This document shows positions 43,709 through 53,584 of a stretch of DNA of 64,000 nucleotides, piece by piece. How positions within the stretch are numbered: the stretch's first letter is position 1; each line of letters opens with the position of its first letter. Source of the stretch: Pseudoalteromonas phenolica (GTDB taxonomy: Bacteria; Pseudomonadota; Gammaproteobacteria; Enterobacterales; Alteromonadaceae); the NCBI RefSeq assembly GCF_005876835.1, contig NZ_PPSW01000014.1:124001-188000 (forward strand), read 5' to 3'. The position numbers and the translations under genes are program-made. The notes under the pieces were generated by a model, which was not told where the DNA came from, made no database searches, and saw only the letters and a program-made list of their open reading frames with translations.

Positions 43709-44659
43709 TTAATTTATTTCGCTGTAAGTTGGCAGTGCCGGCATTGCGCCAAGCTTTGTGCAGGTATAGGCCCCACACTTGACTGCAAACTCAGCGGCAT
43801 CAATCAGCTTCTCAAGATTTGTATTCAATTGGGATTGCTCTAATTGCTGCTGAGCTAAAGCGAATAAAAAGCCACTTATTAAACTATCTCCTGCCCCAGT
43901 GGTATCAACAGCGTTAATGGTCGGTGTTGCAATTGAGTACGTCTGTTGTGGCGTGATCAATTGCACCGGATTTTTACCATCTGACACCAAGATTAGCTGA
44001 ACACCCAGCGCGCATAATCGCTTAATATATTGCTCAGTTGAAAGCGACGCCGCTTGGCTTAAGTATTCAAGCTCTTCTAAGCTGAATTTTAAGATGTCAC
44101 ACAACGAAAAGCAGGCTTCAACTCGAGCCGGTAACTCAGCTAAATCGTGCCATAGATTTAATCTAAGATTGACATCAAAACTAATAATTTGCCCATGCGC
44201 TTTGGCCTGCTCTAATAGCGCCATATGCGTTGCTGTAATCGACGAATCCGTTAAGGTATTCGAACAAAAATGGTAAATACCTGATTGCGGCCAATTGAAT
44301 TCATTAAAGTCATCCATTGATACGCTGATATCTGCCGTTTGTTGACGATAAAAGCTAAATTGACGCTCTTTGTGCTCATCAAGCTGAACAACCGCCAGCG
44401 CGGTGTTTGCTGCTTTGATAACCGGACAATGTGCCGTGTCTACCCCATAATGTTGCAATGTCTTAGCAATGGTCTGCCCGAATGCATCATTCGATAGCCC
44501 ACCTAAAAACGCACTGTGACCACCTAATTTGGCAAAGCCCACAGCGGCATTGGCGGGCGCTCCACCCACAATGGGAAGCAAAGCTTCGCCATCGTGAGGT
44601 AACAGGTCCATTAATGCTTCGCCAAAGCAAGTTAGTTGCATGGTCGTTTGTTCAGTCAT
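43709..44659 (-). CDS. PfkB-family fructokinase (sucrose locus)
   Basis: A 316-residue ribokinase-superfamily kinase. The substrate-lid block GGAPANAAVGFAKLGGHSAFLG is near the N-terminus, and the ATP/anion-hole motif VDTTGAGDSLISGFL is at about 250. ATG 44659 follows GGAG. It phosphorylates fructose to fructose-6-phosphate, which is what the sucrose phosphorylase of this locus releases. It lies 24 bases after the TBDR gene on the same strand, so it shares that gene's operator-controlled transcript. Strict fructose specificity is inferred. Confidence 0.85.
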   Translation of the reverse strand: MTEQTTMQLTCFGEALMDLLPHDGEALLPIVGGAPANAAVGFAKLGGHSAFLGGLSNDAFGQTIAKTLQHYGVDTAHCPVIKAANTALAVVQLDEHKERQFSFYRQQTADISVSMDDFNEFNWPQSGIYHFCSNTLTDSSITATHMALLEQAKAHGQIISFDVNLRLNLWHDLAELPARVEACFSLCDILKFSLEELEYLSQAASLSTEQYIKRLCALGVQLILVSDGKNPVQLITPQQTYSIATPTINAVDTTGAGDSLISGFLFALAQQQLEQSQLNTNLEKLIDAAEFAVKCGAYTCTKLGAMPALPTYSEIN

Positions 44660-44683
44660 AATAACTCCAACTCAATATGCGGT

Positions 44684-47080
44684 TTAGAATTGATAGTTCA
44701 ATGTGAACGACGTCGTACGGCCATTAATGCTTCGTGCGCGAATAATGTCATTAGCTGGTACGCTGCCCTCTTCTGCTTCTGTTATGCCCACCGTATCAAA
44801 CAGGTTGTTGATGTTGAGTGAGACAGATAAGTTTTCAGTCACGTCATAGCTTGCAAATGCATTAACCTGAGTGTAACCATCGAACTTTAAGTCATTATTA
44901 TCTTGTGCGTACGCATCTGTGGTGCCGATAAAGCTTAAACCAACCGCGCCTTGCTCCATGTTATAACGCGCCATCAGTGAGTAGATAAAGTCAGCTTGAC
45001 GGCGTGGCGTGTTACCAACCACTTCAGGTGTTAATGCATCTTTTGCAATTTCTGCATCCGTCCAAGTCATGTTACCTCTGAAGTCGAATGACCCCACAAA
45101 GTAAACCCCTTCTAGCTCAATGCCTTTTGCTTCGTATTGGCGATCAAAGAACTTTTGGCTGGTTGCTTCAAAGTTTTGCTCTTCTGTTTCAGCATAAAAC
45201 GCCGTTGCAAATAAACTGCCGTTTTCAAAACGTTGCTTTAAACCAAACTCATATTGGGTTACTTCATCAATGGCATCTTCTTTGGCCACGCTGCCATCGG
45301 CGTTTACTTTACCAAACAGTAATCTATCAGCATTTGCACGTGCACCTTCACTGACACGGCCAAAAACTGCTTGTGTTGGGTTGATTTGATAATTCGCACC
45401 GATTGAATAACTGGTGTAGCTCCAGTCATAGTTCACAGCACTTGGGTTTGCGATATCGATGCCCGCTACTTGCTCTTCTGGTTTTGAAATAACGCCGTCA
45501 CCATTAATGTCTCGTTGAGACACTACGGCACCCGCATAGGTGCCTTTGGCCTCACCCGAGTCATAACGCATACTGGCATCTAGGGTGATATCGTCAAATT
45601 GAGAAGATACCGCCAAATAAGGCGCTCGCGTTGAATAGTCTGTGTCGTAGTTACGTTGACAACAGTTGCCCCATGCTGGCGTGCCATAGGCGTACAAACC
45701 GTTTTCTGAATATGCAGTACCGTCAGCAGCAAATACATCAACGAGCGCGGCATTATCGCCCTGTAACTCCATTAAGTAAGAGTTCCAAAGCCAAGACATG
45801 GCAATGGTTTGCTCGGATGCATAAAAACCAAAAGTGACTGACGTATCATCGCTTAATGATTTAGTTAACTTAGTGTCATTAACCATTGAACCGAAATCAC
45901 GCATTTCAACATCAAAAGTGTGAATACGCATCAGTGTATCATCATTAAAGGCTGAACCTGCTTGTGGGCCATTTGCATATTGTAAGGTGGCACCTTCTCC
46001 AGCAATACTTGCAGCGATGGTCGATGCACTGCCAACTTCGGCAGGGAAAGGAGAATTAAAAGAGCCTTTCACACTTGCAACACGAAAACGATTTTCTATT
46101 TTCCAATCATTGCTGAGATCAAAACTAGCTTCTACGCCCACACTGTCTACTTGCGGATGCATACCATCACGCATATCGCCTTGGCGAATTTCATTATTTG
46201 CGCCTAAGCCTTGTGTTTTAATAAAATAAGCCGAGTGTGGTGTATCAGATAAAGCGTCAAAGTTGGCTAACGAGTCGCCATTTGATCGCATTGGCATTGG
46301 TAAATAGCTGGTGCTACGGTCGTCTAAATGTTTTAGATACAAACGCACGTAACCGTTATCAAACTCTTTGGTTAAATTAGCTTTGATCTGGCCGCCTTTG
46401 TTGCCTGTGTAACCTGTGTCTCTTGGCCCTTCACCTTGGCGAACAAAACCACCGATATGAAAGCGCACACTGTCAGATAAGTAAGTACCAAATTCGAAGT
46501 CAGTTCTGAACTCGTCATAATCTAAACCAAAGGTTGTTGCGATACTGCCTGACTCGCTGTCACCTGTTTTAGAAATAAAGTTGATGATACCGCCCGGTGC
46601 ATTGCTTGCTGCCGTAGACGCAGAGCCACCACGAATAGACTCGACAGATTGTACAGTGTTGTCTAGGCGTAAAAATATATCAGCATTACCAAATGCAATA
46701 TCACCAAACTGTAAAACTGGCAGCCCGTCTTCTTGAAGCTGTAAAAACTTAGCCCCACCCGATGCCACTGGTAGGCCACGCACGGCTATGTTTGCATTAC
46801 CTTCACCGCCTGTCGACTCAGAGCGCACACCCGGTAATATTCTAAATGCTTCAGCGGTTGTTCTTGGTGTTGATACATTGATCTGCTCTGCAGAGATGCT
46901 GCTCACTGACACACTAGATGCCATCACGGTGCGACGTTGAGGCACACCTGTAACTATTATCTTTTCTAATTCATTTTGTGGCTTTGCTGTATTTGCTTGT
47001 TGTTCTTCAGCCAGTGTTTGAGTGCTGATCGCGAGTGCGATAGCGCTTAGGGCAAACCAAGTGGGGTTATGTGTTCTCAT
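44684..47080 (-). CDS. TonB-dependent receptor for sucrose (SuxA-like)
   Basis: ATG 47080 follows GAGG at good spacing and starts the signal peptide MRTHNPTWFALSAIALAISTQ; starts at 47092 and 47119 lack a ribosome site. The product is a 798-residue receptor with TonB-box-like KIIVTGV, plug blocks TTAEAFRILPGVRS, NIAVRGLPV and SVESIRGGSASTAASNAPGGIINFISKTG, and a barrel ending TTSFTLNYQF. It lies in a locus with sucrose phosphorylase, MFS carrier, fructokinase and LacI, so sucrose is the likely ligand (compare Xanthomonas SuxA). Two LacI-type palindromes precede it. Confidence 0.85.
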   Translation of the reverse strand: MRTHNPTWFALSAIALAISTQTLAEEQQANTAKPQNELEKIIVTGVPQRRTVMASSVSVSSISAEQINVSTPRTTAEAFRILPGVRSESTGGEGNANIAVRGLPVASGGAKFLQLQEDGLPVLQFGDIAFGNADIFLRLDNTVQSVESIRGGSASTAASNAPGGIINFISKTGDSESGSIATTFGLDYDEFRTDFEFGTYLSDSVRFHIGGFVRQGEGPRDTGYTGNKGGQIKANLTKEFDNGYVRLYLKHLDDRSTSYLPMPMRSNGDSLANFDALSDTPHSAYFIKTQGLGANNEIRQGDMRDGMHPQVDSVGVEASFDLSNDWKIENRFRVASVKGSFNSPFPAEVGSASTIAASIAGEGATLQYANGPQAGSAFNDDTLMRIHTFDVEMRDFGSMVNDTKLTKSLSDDTSVTFGFYASEQTIAMSWLWNSYLMELQGDNAALVDVFAADGTAYSENGLYAYGTPAWGNCCQRNYDTDYSTRAPYLAVSSQFDDITLDASMRYDSGEAKGTYAGAVVSQRDINGDGVISKPEEQVAGIDIANPSAVNYDWSYTSYSIGANYQINPTQAVFGRVSEGARANADRLLFGKVNADGSVAKEDAIDEVTQYEFGLKQRFENGSLFATAFYAETEEQNFEATSQKFFDRQYEAKGIELEGVYFVGSFDFRGNMTWTDAEIAKDALTPEVVGNTPRRQADFIYSLMARYNMEQGAVGLSFIGTTDAYAQDNNDLKFDGYTQVNAFASYDVTENLSVSLNINNLFDTVGITEAEEGSVPANDIIRARSINGRTTSFTLNYQF

Positions 47081-47132
47081 AATGTGCCTCATTGTTGTCA
47101 ATTTAAAGTATGGCACCACGGATGTGGATTTT

Positions 47133-47154
47133 CTTACTTAATCGATTAAGTAAG
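47133..47154. promoter_or_regulatory. LacI-type operator, TBDR promoter
   Basis: A 22-base perfect palindrome with core ACTTAATCGATTAAGT and central CG, the form of LacI-family sites. It lies 53 bases upstream of the TBDR start. The same 14-base core recurs exactly at 48669-48682 and, with TT for the central CG, at 47203-47216. Confidence 0.85.
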
Positions 47155-47202
47155 TTAGCAAAAATGTCATCATTTGCAATAAAAAAGTGCTCGATTATTG
47201 TG

Positions 47203-47216
47203 CTTAATTTATTAAG
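47203..47216. promoter_or_regulatory. Second LacI-type operator, TBDR/MFS gap
   Basis: CTTAATTTATTAAG, the same half-sites as the other two operators but with a TT centre instead of CG. It is centred 66 bases from the first site, a distance that could allow looping. Confidence 0.65.
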
Positions 47217-47231
47217 TGATTGTTATAGATA

Positions 47232-47290
47232 ACAAAAAAGTGTCCAACTCGGTGCACCCAAATTGGCAGATTTGGTGCAGTTGAACACTT
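47232..47290 (-). terminator. Long-hairpin terminator of the MFS carrier gene
   Basis: On the minus strand AAGTGT-T-CAACT ... AGTTG-G-ACACTT forms the outer stem, with an inner stem (GCACCAAAT with ATTTGGGTGC) inside it, followed by six T. It lies 22 bases after the MFS stop. Confidence 0.85.
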
Positions 47291-47312
47291 TGACAAGGGG
47301 ATTTGGTTTAAA

Positions 47313-48509
47313 TTAAGCGTGAGCTAAACGCGCTTTTGCTGGATCTTTAAAATAGTTATACAACATGCCTAACATCAATAAGGCAGCAAAGCCAGTTGCC
47401 AATGCAAAGCCATATTCAATATGACCAAAGTGATCGCTCACGATACCCATCAATAAAGGCGCAACCGCTGCTGACAACGCAGTAAAGAATAAAATCACCC
47501 CGGCGACAGAGCCGTGTTGATGCTTTTCAAAACAGGAGATCCCTTTTGAGTTCAGGGTCGGATAAATCATCGACATAAATAAGCCACTCAGTGGCAATGT
47601 AAACACAGCCGCATCTACACCAAACAGGTAAGTTGCTAAATAACATAAGAATATCGCGCTACTGAGTGCTAGCATCACGCTCTGCCACGAGAATAAATTC
47701 AACAACCATACAGCCATAAATCGACCCACAGCACGCAGCACAAAAAAGATGGTCAATGCATAAGTCGCCAGTAACGTCCAATCACCTTGATAAGTTTTCA
47801 GTAACGTTGGCATCCAGACATAGATCGCGACTTCAGTCGCCACATAAAGCGCAATGGCGGCAGAAAAACCAAGGGCATGCTTGTCTTTCAACATCGCAAG
47901 CGTTTGTTTAAAGCTCGCCTGCTCGTTGCTTTTTTTCACTGTTTTAGCAGGGAAAGACACCTTAAAAGTCGCCAAACATAGTAATACACACATGGCGCCT
48001 GCCAGTAAATATAGGTACTTCCAACTAACGCCAGCAACCAACATATAACTAACAATGGCCGGACCAACGATGGCCCCCACAGCAAAGAATCCCTCTACGG
48101 TATTCATGGTTTTAGTATGCGCTTTACTTGATGGCGTCAAATCGCCAAGTAAGGCCAGCGCCGCGGTTTTAAACAAACCAATTGCCAGACCAATCATACT
48201 TAACAGGCCGACAAATAGCGTAAATGTATTGCCGACAGCAAAACCAAAACACGCCACTGAGAATAATAAAAAGCCAATAATTATGGTGGGCTTATGGCCT
48301 ATTTTATCTGCTAAAAAACCAAGGCACAGGCCACTAATAGCAATCCAAATCATGGGCGCATAATGAAAAGCACTGGCTTGTGTCATGGTTAGGTTATATT
48401 CACTGATCAGCTCTGGAATAATCACGCCCACCGCGTCTGAGGTCATCGCAAACATGAAAAACATCATGTAGGTCAACCAGCGAAGCGTCGATAAGTTTTG
48501 TGTTGTCAT
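47313..48509 (-). CDS. MFS sugar transporter (SuxC-like)
   Basis: ATG 48509 follows GAGG at 8 bases. The product is a 398-residue carrier of twelve helices. MFS motif A is present after TM2 (GFLADKIGHKPTIIIGF). The gene sits between sucrose receptor and sucrose phosphorylase genes, so it likely moves intact sucrose across the inner membrane by proton symport. Its promoter shares the divergent gap with the phosphorylase, which contains a LacI-type operator. Confidence 0.82.
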   Translation of the reverse strand: MTTQNLSTLRWLTYMMFFMFAMTSDAVGVIIPELISEYNLTMTQASAFHYAPMIWIAISGLCLGFLADKIGHKPTIIIGFLLFSVACFGFAVGNTFTLFVGLLSMIGLAIGLFKTAALALLGDLTPSSKAHTKTMNTVEGFFAVGAIVGPAIVSYMLVAGVSWKYLYLLAGAMCVLLCLATFKVSFPAKTVKKSNEQASFKQTLAMLKDKHALGFSAAIALYVATEVAIYVWMPTLLKTYQGDWTLLATYALTIFFVLRAVGRFMAVWLLNLFSWQSVMLALSSAIFLCYLATYLFGVDAAVFTLPLSGLFMSMIYPTLNSKGISCFEKHQHGSVAGVILFFTALSAAVAPLLMGIVSDHFGHIEYGFALATGFAALLMLGMLYNYFKDPAKARLAHA

Positions 48510-48668
48510 AATGGTTACCTCGAGGGTTAATACCAACTTTATTAAGCGGTTAATTCAGTTGATATAACTGACTGATCTTAAATAAGTCTAGCCTGTATCA
48601 GGCCAGCTTCAGCCAATTTTTATTGTAAATAGTACTTGAATATCTTTGATTGCTGATTAAAGATATAA

Positions 48669-48682
48669 CTTAATCGATTAAG
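48669..48682. promoter_or_regulatory. LacI-type operator between carrier and sucrose phosphorylase genes
   Basis: CTTAATCGATTAAG, identical to the core of the operator at 47133-47154. It lies 28 bases before the phosphorylase ATG and 159 from the divergent carrier start, so it can control both. Confidence 0.85.
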
Positions 48683-48710
48683 AATCAACTTTGAGATATT
48701 GAGTGCGACT

Positions 48711-50180
48711 ATGAAAAACCAAGTGCAATTGATCACCTATGCAGACAGGCTTACAGGGAGTGGCCTACCAGTGTTAAAGCAGATGCTTGACGGGCCACTG
48801 GTAGGTCTATTCTCTGGCGTACATATTTTGCCTTTTTACTACCCTATCGATGGTAGCGATGCGGGTTTTGACCCAATTGACCATGCACAAATTGATAGTC
48901 GCTTAGGTAGCTGGCCAGACTTAAAAGCGCTAGGCGAAGACTATGAAATAATGGCTGATCTCATCGTCAACCACGCATCTGGTCAATCTCCAGAGTTTTT
49001 GGATGTGCTTGAAAATGGCACGGCATCTAAGTATTGGAATATGTTTTTAAAAGAGCAAGATGTGTTTCCAAATGGCATCACAGACGAAGAAGCCGCCGCT
49101 ATTTTTAGACCTCGACCCACCAGCTGTTTTACACCAAAAACATTGGCTTCAGGCGAAGTTGTTAATTTCTGGACGACCTTTACCGATAACCAAATTGATA
49201 TAAATGTTGAAACCGAAGCGGGTAAAAATTACTTACATAAAGTACTCGACTTATTTGCCAACAATGGCGTGAAGATCATTCGTTTAGATGCAGCAGGTTT
49301 TGCCATTAAGCGTGCAGGCACCAGTTGTTTTATGACCGATGAAGCCTTTGCTTTTATTAAACAACTCTCAAAACAAGCCAATGAGATGGGCATGGAAACC
49401 ATTGCCGAAATTCACAGCCATTATCAGACCCAAATTGCGGTTGCAGAAAAAGTTGACCGAGTCTACGACTTTGCGCTGCCACCACTCATCTTACACACTT
49501 TGTTTACGCAAAATGTGGATGCCTTGGTGTCTTGGTTGACCATTGCCCCACGTAACTGCTTGACTGTGCTCGACACCCACGATGGTATTGGCATTGTTGA
49601 TGCAGGTCCTGAAGGTGAAAAACCGGGTTTGCTCAATGCAGCACAAGTCGACAACTTAGTTGAACAGATCCATGAAAATAGCAATTCACAAAGTCGTCAA
49701 GCGACCGGCGCAGCAGCCAGTAACGTCGACTTATACCAAGTAAACTGCACCTATTATGATGCCCTCGCCCGCAATGACTTAGACTACCTAACAGCAAGAG
49801 CTATTCAGTTCTTCTCACCGGGTGTACCGCAGGTTTATTACGGTGGTTTACTTGCACTGCATAATGACATGGCATTACTTGATAATACCAATGTTGGCCG
49901 CGATATTAACCGCAGCTACTTAACGCCAGAAAAGGTCGATATTCAATTACAAAAACCTGTAGTGAAAGCACTGTCAAAACTCATTAAATTGCGTAATGAA
50001 AGCCAAGCTTTTAATGGTGCATTCTCTTTGCAAGGCGCTGATAGTTTATTGATCATGGAGTGGGAAAATCAGCAACACATAGCATGTTTGAAGGTTGATT
50101 TTGAAACACACTTAATTGAAATGACCTTTGCTGATGAAAAAGGCACTAAGCGTTTTAATATCGCGGATTTACTTAAGTAA
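48711..50180 (+). CDS. Sucrose phosphorylase
   Basis: A 489-residue GH13_18 enzyme: sucrose + phosphate gives alpha-D-glucose-1-phosphate + fructose. The sequence follows the Bifidobacterium enzyme closely from the first residues (KNQVQLITYADRL). The catalytic residues fall one position later: nucleophile D193 (RLDAAGFA), acid/base E233 (IAEIHSHY), stabiliser D291 (LDTHDGIG); acceptor-site blocks AGTSCFM and GAAASNVDLYQVN are kept. ATG 48711 is used; a TTG at 48699 is possible. There is no signal peptide, so it is cytoplasmic. LacI-type operator 28 bases upstream. Confidence 0.93.
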   Translation: MKNQVQLITYADRLTGSGLPVLKQMLDGPLVGLFSGVHILPFYYPIDGSDAGFDPIDHAQIDSRLGSWPDLKALGEDYEIMADLIVNHASGQSPEFLDVLENGTASKYWNMFLKEQDVFPNGITDEEAAAIFRPRPTSCFTPKTLASGEVVNFWTTFTDNQIDINVETEAGKNYLHKVLDLFANNGVKIIRLDAAGFAIKRAGTSCFMTDEAFAFIKQLSKQANEMGMETIAEIHSHYQTQIAVAEKVDRVYDFALPPLILHTLFTQNVDALVSWLTIAPRNCLTVLDTHDGIGIVDAGPEGEKPGLLNAAQVDNLVEQIHENSNSQSRQATGAAASNVDLYQVNCTYYDALARNDLDYLTARAIQFFSPGVPQVYYGGLLALHNDMALLDNTNVGRDINRSYLTPEKVDIQLQKPVVKALSKLIKLRNESQAFNGAFSLQGADSLLIMEWENQQHIACLKVDFETHLIEMTFADEKGTKRFNIADLLK

Positions 50181-50272
50181 CCTGAGCTCTGGATAAGTAA
50201 CCTGAACTCAGGATACTTATCTCATAATCGAAGCTCAGACTACTTGGTATCTGTGAAATTACGCTAAAAATG

Positions 50273-51316
50273 TTAGGTCGACTGACCTAACTTAAGATTG
50301 AAAGGCAGCATAACTTGCTGCTTTTCTTTATTTATAAACAGCTCAGCAGCTTGTTGCCCTTTATTCTCACTGTTTTGATGAATGGTGGTAATGGCAGGTT
50401 GAAAAAGCTCTGCTTCATCAATACCGTCAAAGCCTACTATTTTTAGCTCTTCGGGGATCTTAATGCCCTGTGCTTGGGCTTCTCTCGCTGCGGCGAGTGC
50501 AATTAAATCACTCATACATAACAACACATTGGGTCGAGGCGATGTATTTAATGCTTCTTTGGCAGCAATGCGCGCATAACGTTCGCTACTCTCAGGTATA
50601 TTCCAAGTTTTATCATCAGCAATAACGACACCCAACTCATTGATAGCCTGGCGAAATCCAGCCAGACGTTGATGTGCAATCGAAGTATTAAGTTCAGGCA
50701 AATGATGGTCATACACACGACAGATAAGCTCAGTATCAAGTAAGCGTAAGCCTAAAATAGCTGCCTCAATGTTATCACTTGTCGTTTCAGAACCTGTAAA
50801 TGCTTGTTTCGCGACAGTGTAAGCGGCCTCATGATTATTGATATTCACACTGGCTTTGTTGTCTAACTCAAAGTCGACTGTCACTACATGCTTGCTGAGC
50901 GCTTCAAGGTGGGTAATTAATTTGGTATTACGAGGGCGACCATAGCAAATAAAGCCATCAACAAAATCGACAATGTCATTGACGCTTTCAGCATTACCCG
51001 AGAAAAGTAGTAAATTAATGCCTTGAGGCTCAAGCACTTTGGCAACACCGCGCATAAAGCTGCTCGCCACCGGATCTGACACCATGTATTCAACGCTGTC
51101 AGGTAGCACAAGCGCGACAATGTTGAACGTGCCTTTTCGCAACGAACGTGCCGCTTTATTTGGCCCAAAGTAACCGAGTTCATGGCACGCAGCGAGGATT
51201 TCTTCACGCTTGGCTTTCGACAGCTGATCTGGTCGATTAAAAGCATTTGAAACAGTGGCATTCGATACCCCTAAGTGGGCAGCGATACTCTTTAGCGTCC
51301 ATTTTCTGTCGGTCAT
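50273..51316 (-). CDS. LacI-family regulator of the sucrose locus (SuxR-like)
   Basis: ATG 51316 starts MTDRKWTLKSIAAHLGVSNATVSNAFNRPDQLS, the LacI HTH and hinge, with a periplasmic-binding-protein-like effector domain after it (347 residues). It sits beside sucrose phosphorylase and presumably binds the three CTTAATCGATTAAG-type palindromes. No such palindrome lies in its own upstream region, so it does not look autoregulated by that site. The effector would be sucrose, fructose or a phosphate ester. Confidence 0.87.
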   Translation of the reverse strand: MTDRKWTLKSIAAHLGVSNATVSNAFNRPDQLSKAKREEILAACHELGYFGPNKAARSLRKGTFNIVALVLPDSVEYMVSDPVASSFMRGVAKVLEPQGINLLLFSGNAESVNDIVDFVDGFICYGRPRNTKLITHLEALSKHVVTVDFELDNKASVNINNHEAAYTVAKQAFTGSETTSDNIEAAILGLRLLDTELICRVYDHHLPELNTSIAHQRLAGFRQAINELGVVIADDKTWNIPESSERYARIAAKEALNTSPRPNVLLCMSDLIALAAAREAQAQGIKIPEELKIVGFDGIDEAELFQPAITTIHQNSENKGQQAAELFINKEKQQVMLPFNLKLGQST

Positions 51317-51462
51317 TAACGTTGAAACCCTGAGCAAATAATACTTGTAAGTGAAGATAGTAATAAATTTAACTATTAAAAGACAGCCAATCTTCTTTGC
51401 TATTTAGGGTAAGTGATTGTTAAATAACACCTGTAAATATTTACCACATAGGCAAAGTAGTG

Positions 51463-52338
51463 ATGGACAGTTTTGAAGGCATTTTTGAGTTTGTGGCTGT
51501 TGCCGAAAGCGGTGGCTTTTCGGCGGCTGCAAAAAAGTTAAACTGCTCCACCAGCCATGTCAGCCGACAGATTTCTCGCTTAGAAGAACGCTTAGGCTCG
51601 CGCTTATTAGCACGTACCACTCGCCAAATTAGCCTGACTGAAAATGGCGAGTTTTACTACCAACAGTGCAAGCAACTCGTCACTGGCTTACAACAAGCCA
51701 ACGAACAATTAAGCCAGCAGCAATATCAGTTATCTGGCACACTTAGAGTCAGTGCTGCAGGTGGCTTTGCCGAAAGTTACATCGCCCCTGCTCTTATGGA
51801 ATTTGCCAAACAGCACCCCGAGCTCAATATTGAAATAGACTTTAATTCTCGACTGGTTAATTTTGTTGAAGATGGTATCGACTTTGCTATTCGCTATGGC
51901 GAATTGAATGATTCAAACCTCATCGCTCGTAAGTTAATTAGCCGCTCTATGATGGTGGTTGCCAGCCCTGAGTACCTCAAAACCTATGGTACACCAAACC
52001 ACCCCAACCAATTAAAAAGCCATCGCTGTATTATCGCCAATAACGACCACTGGGCGTTTAATATCGACGGTACTAAACAAAGTGTGAAAGTCACTGGTAA
52101 CTGGCGTAGCAATAACGCCAATGTGGTACTTGAGGCCTGCGAACAAGGTCTAGGTATCGCCTATATGCCCGAAAGCACCTTCACAGAATCAATCGAACAG
52201 CAAAAGCTGGTACCGCTTTTAGACTCATATTGCATTAAAGGCGCAACCAGTTGGATTGTCTATCAAAACAAGCAATTTATGCCGCTCAGGGCACGCCTAG
52301 CCATAGACTTTTTATTAGAGCGGTTTGCAAAATGGTAA
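51463..52338 (+). CDS. LysR-type transcriptional regulator
   Basis: ATG 51463 (a GTG precedes it directly) gives 291 residues. The HTH is SGGFSAAAKKLNCSTSHVSRQISRLEERLGSRLLARTTRQISLTENG; the effector domain contains IDFAIRYGELNDSNLIARKL. It converges on a DUF1624 gene and is divergent from the LacI gene across about 146 bases; no target is obvious. Confidence 0.87.
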   Translation: MDSFEGIFEFVAVAESGGFSAAAKKLNCSTSHVSRQISRLEERLGSRLLARTTRQISLTENGEFYYQQCKQLVTGLQQANEQLSQQQYQLSGTLRVSAAGGFAESYIAPALMEFAKQHPELNIEIDFNSRLVNFVEDGIDFAIRYGELNDSNLIARKLISRSMMVVASPEYLKTYGTPNHPNQLKSHRCIIANNDHWAFNIDGTKQSVKVTGNWRSNNANVVLEACEQGLGIAYMPESTFTESIEQQKLVPLLDSYCIKGATSWIVYQNKQFMPLRARLAIDFLLERFAKW

Positions 52339-52355
52339 ATGACTTTGTAGAAATG

Positions 52356-52377
52356 AGGGCAATTATTCAATTGCCCT
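52356..52377. terminator. Hairpin between convergent genes
   Basis: AGGGCAATT, loop ATTC, AATTGCCCT: a perfect 9-bp stem 17 bases after the LysR stop and 15 before the DUF1624 stop. Neither strand has a strong T-run. Confidence 0.6.
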
Positions 52378-52392
52378 GAATAAATTGAACTA

Positions 52393-53559
52393 CTAAAAAT
52401 ACTTAACCCAGCGCGCTGATGTTTTGCGCTTATAACTCGCAAACCATTTGCAGAGTGGGTATAAAATTACACTTAAACAGATCGCAAAAAGCCACACTTG
52501 CCAGACGTGATAAAAGCCAAAATATGCAGTCTGATCACTGCCATAATGCATATTTGTGCCAAATAGCCACTGTGCCACTATGCTAGTAACAAGCAGTGCG
52601 TATAAATGCGTGATATAGAAAAACATAGGGGCAGAACCCAATATTCTTACTGGCTCTAACACCTTGAATACGCTCGTTTCTAACACGGCTAACACAAAGG
52701 CGCCAACTCCCAATGTTAGTAGAATAAAATCAAGAGACGGTGGATACTTGGTGAAATTAAAGAAGTCCATCACCGTCAAAAGCGCGATTGCCTGTTGAGA
52801 CCAACCAAGGGTTTCGCCGTAAATGTTTAGCCCTCTTAACATTAATAACCCTAATAAAAGCGCGGCGCCACTTTGCATCAAAATCGTTTTACGCTTTTTC
52901 GAAGGTATCGAGCTTGAAAATAAAGGCCCCACCGCATAGCCACACAAAATAACACCGATCCAAGGTAAAACTGGGTAAGAGGCTTTTACCTTAATGAAAG
53001 CATCTGTGACTAAATATCCTCGGTCATGCAAAATCGTCCATAGCGAATAACCCAACTCATTTGGCGCAAATTCAATGGGCGATAATAAGTTATGACCTGC
53101 GACTATGCTGATACCTAATATGGCGATAATGCTTCGAGGTAAAGCGACCACAATGGCTAAAGCCACCATGCTCACCCCTATGGCCCAGATGACTTGCAAG
53201 TACAATGTTTGATAAGCGCCAAACCAAGAGAAATTGACTAATGTCATTTCAAGCAGAATTAAAAATAAGCCACGTTTTAGCAAAAATGATTGAGCTGAAC
53301 GCTTTGCACCGTTTGCGGGGTTTTCATATAACCACGCTGATAGACCGGTCAAAAACACAAAAATTGGCGCACAAAAGTGAGCACTTAAACGGGTAAAATA
53401 AAGATCAGGACTCGTCGTTTGAATGTCCATTGGATCAAGCACTTGAGCATGTAAGAAAAAACGCTCTCTGACATGATCAACCAACATGAATAACATCACG
53501 ATGCCACGAAGTATATCGATGGACGGCAAGCGCGTTTTACTGTTTTGAAGATGATTCAT
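52393..53559 (-). CDS. DUF1624 membrane acetyltransferase-like protein
   Basis: A 388-residue protein of about ten helices opening with LPSIDILRGIVMLFMLVDHVRERF, the signature of DUF1624 (heparan-alpha-glucosaminide N-acetyltransferase-like). By analogy it moves acetyl groups across the inner membrane to a sugar or other acceptor; the bacterial substrate is unknown. It lies downstream of the siderophore TBDR on the same strand but is separated from it by a strong terminator. Confidence 0.8.
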   Translation of the reverse strand: MNHLQNSKTRLPSIDILRGIVMLFMLVDHVRERFFLHAQVLDPMDIQTTSPDLYFTRLSAHFCAPIFVFLTGLSAWLYENPANGAKRSAQSFLLKRGLFLILLEMTLVNFSWFGAYQTLYLQVIWAIGVSMVALAIVVALPRSIIAILGISIVAGHNLLSPIEFAPNELGYSLWTILHDRGYLVTDAFIKVKASYPVLPWIGVILCGYAVGPLFSSSIPSKKRKTILMQSGAALLLGLLMLRGLNIYGETLGWSQQAIALLTVMDFFNFTKYPPSLDFILLTLGVGAFVLAVLETSVFKVLEPVRILGSAPMFFYITHLYALLVTSIVAQWLFGTNMHYGSDQTAYFGFYHVWQVWLFAICLSVILYPLCKWFASYKRKTSARWVKYF

Positions 53560-53584
53560 TACACTCTTTCTCGTGTTAAAAACG

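Noticed and set aside
48527..48600. Possible third copy of the foldback repeat
   Set aside because: Only the first bases (ATACCAA...ATTAAG) resemble the repeat end; the interior and right end are absent.
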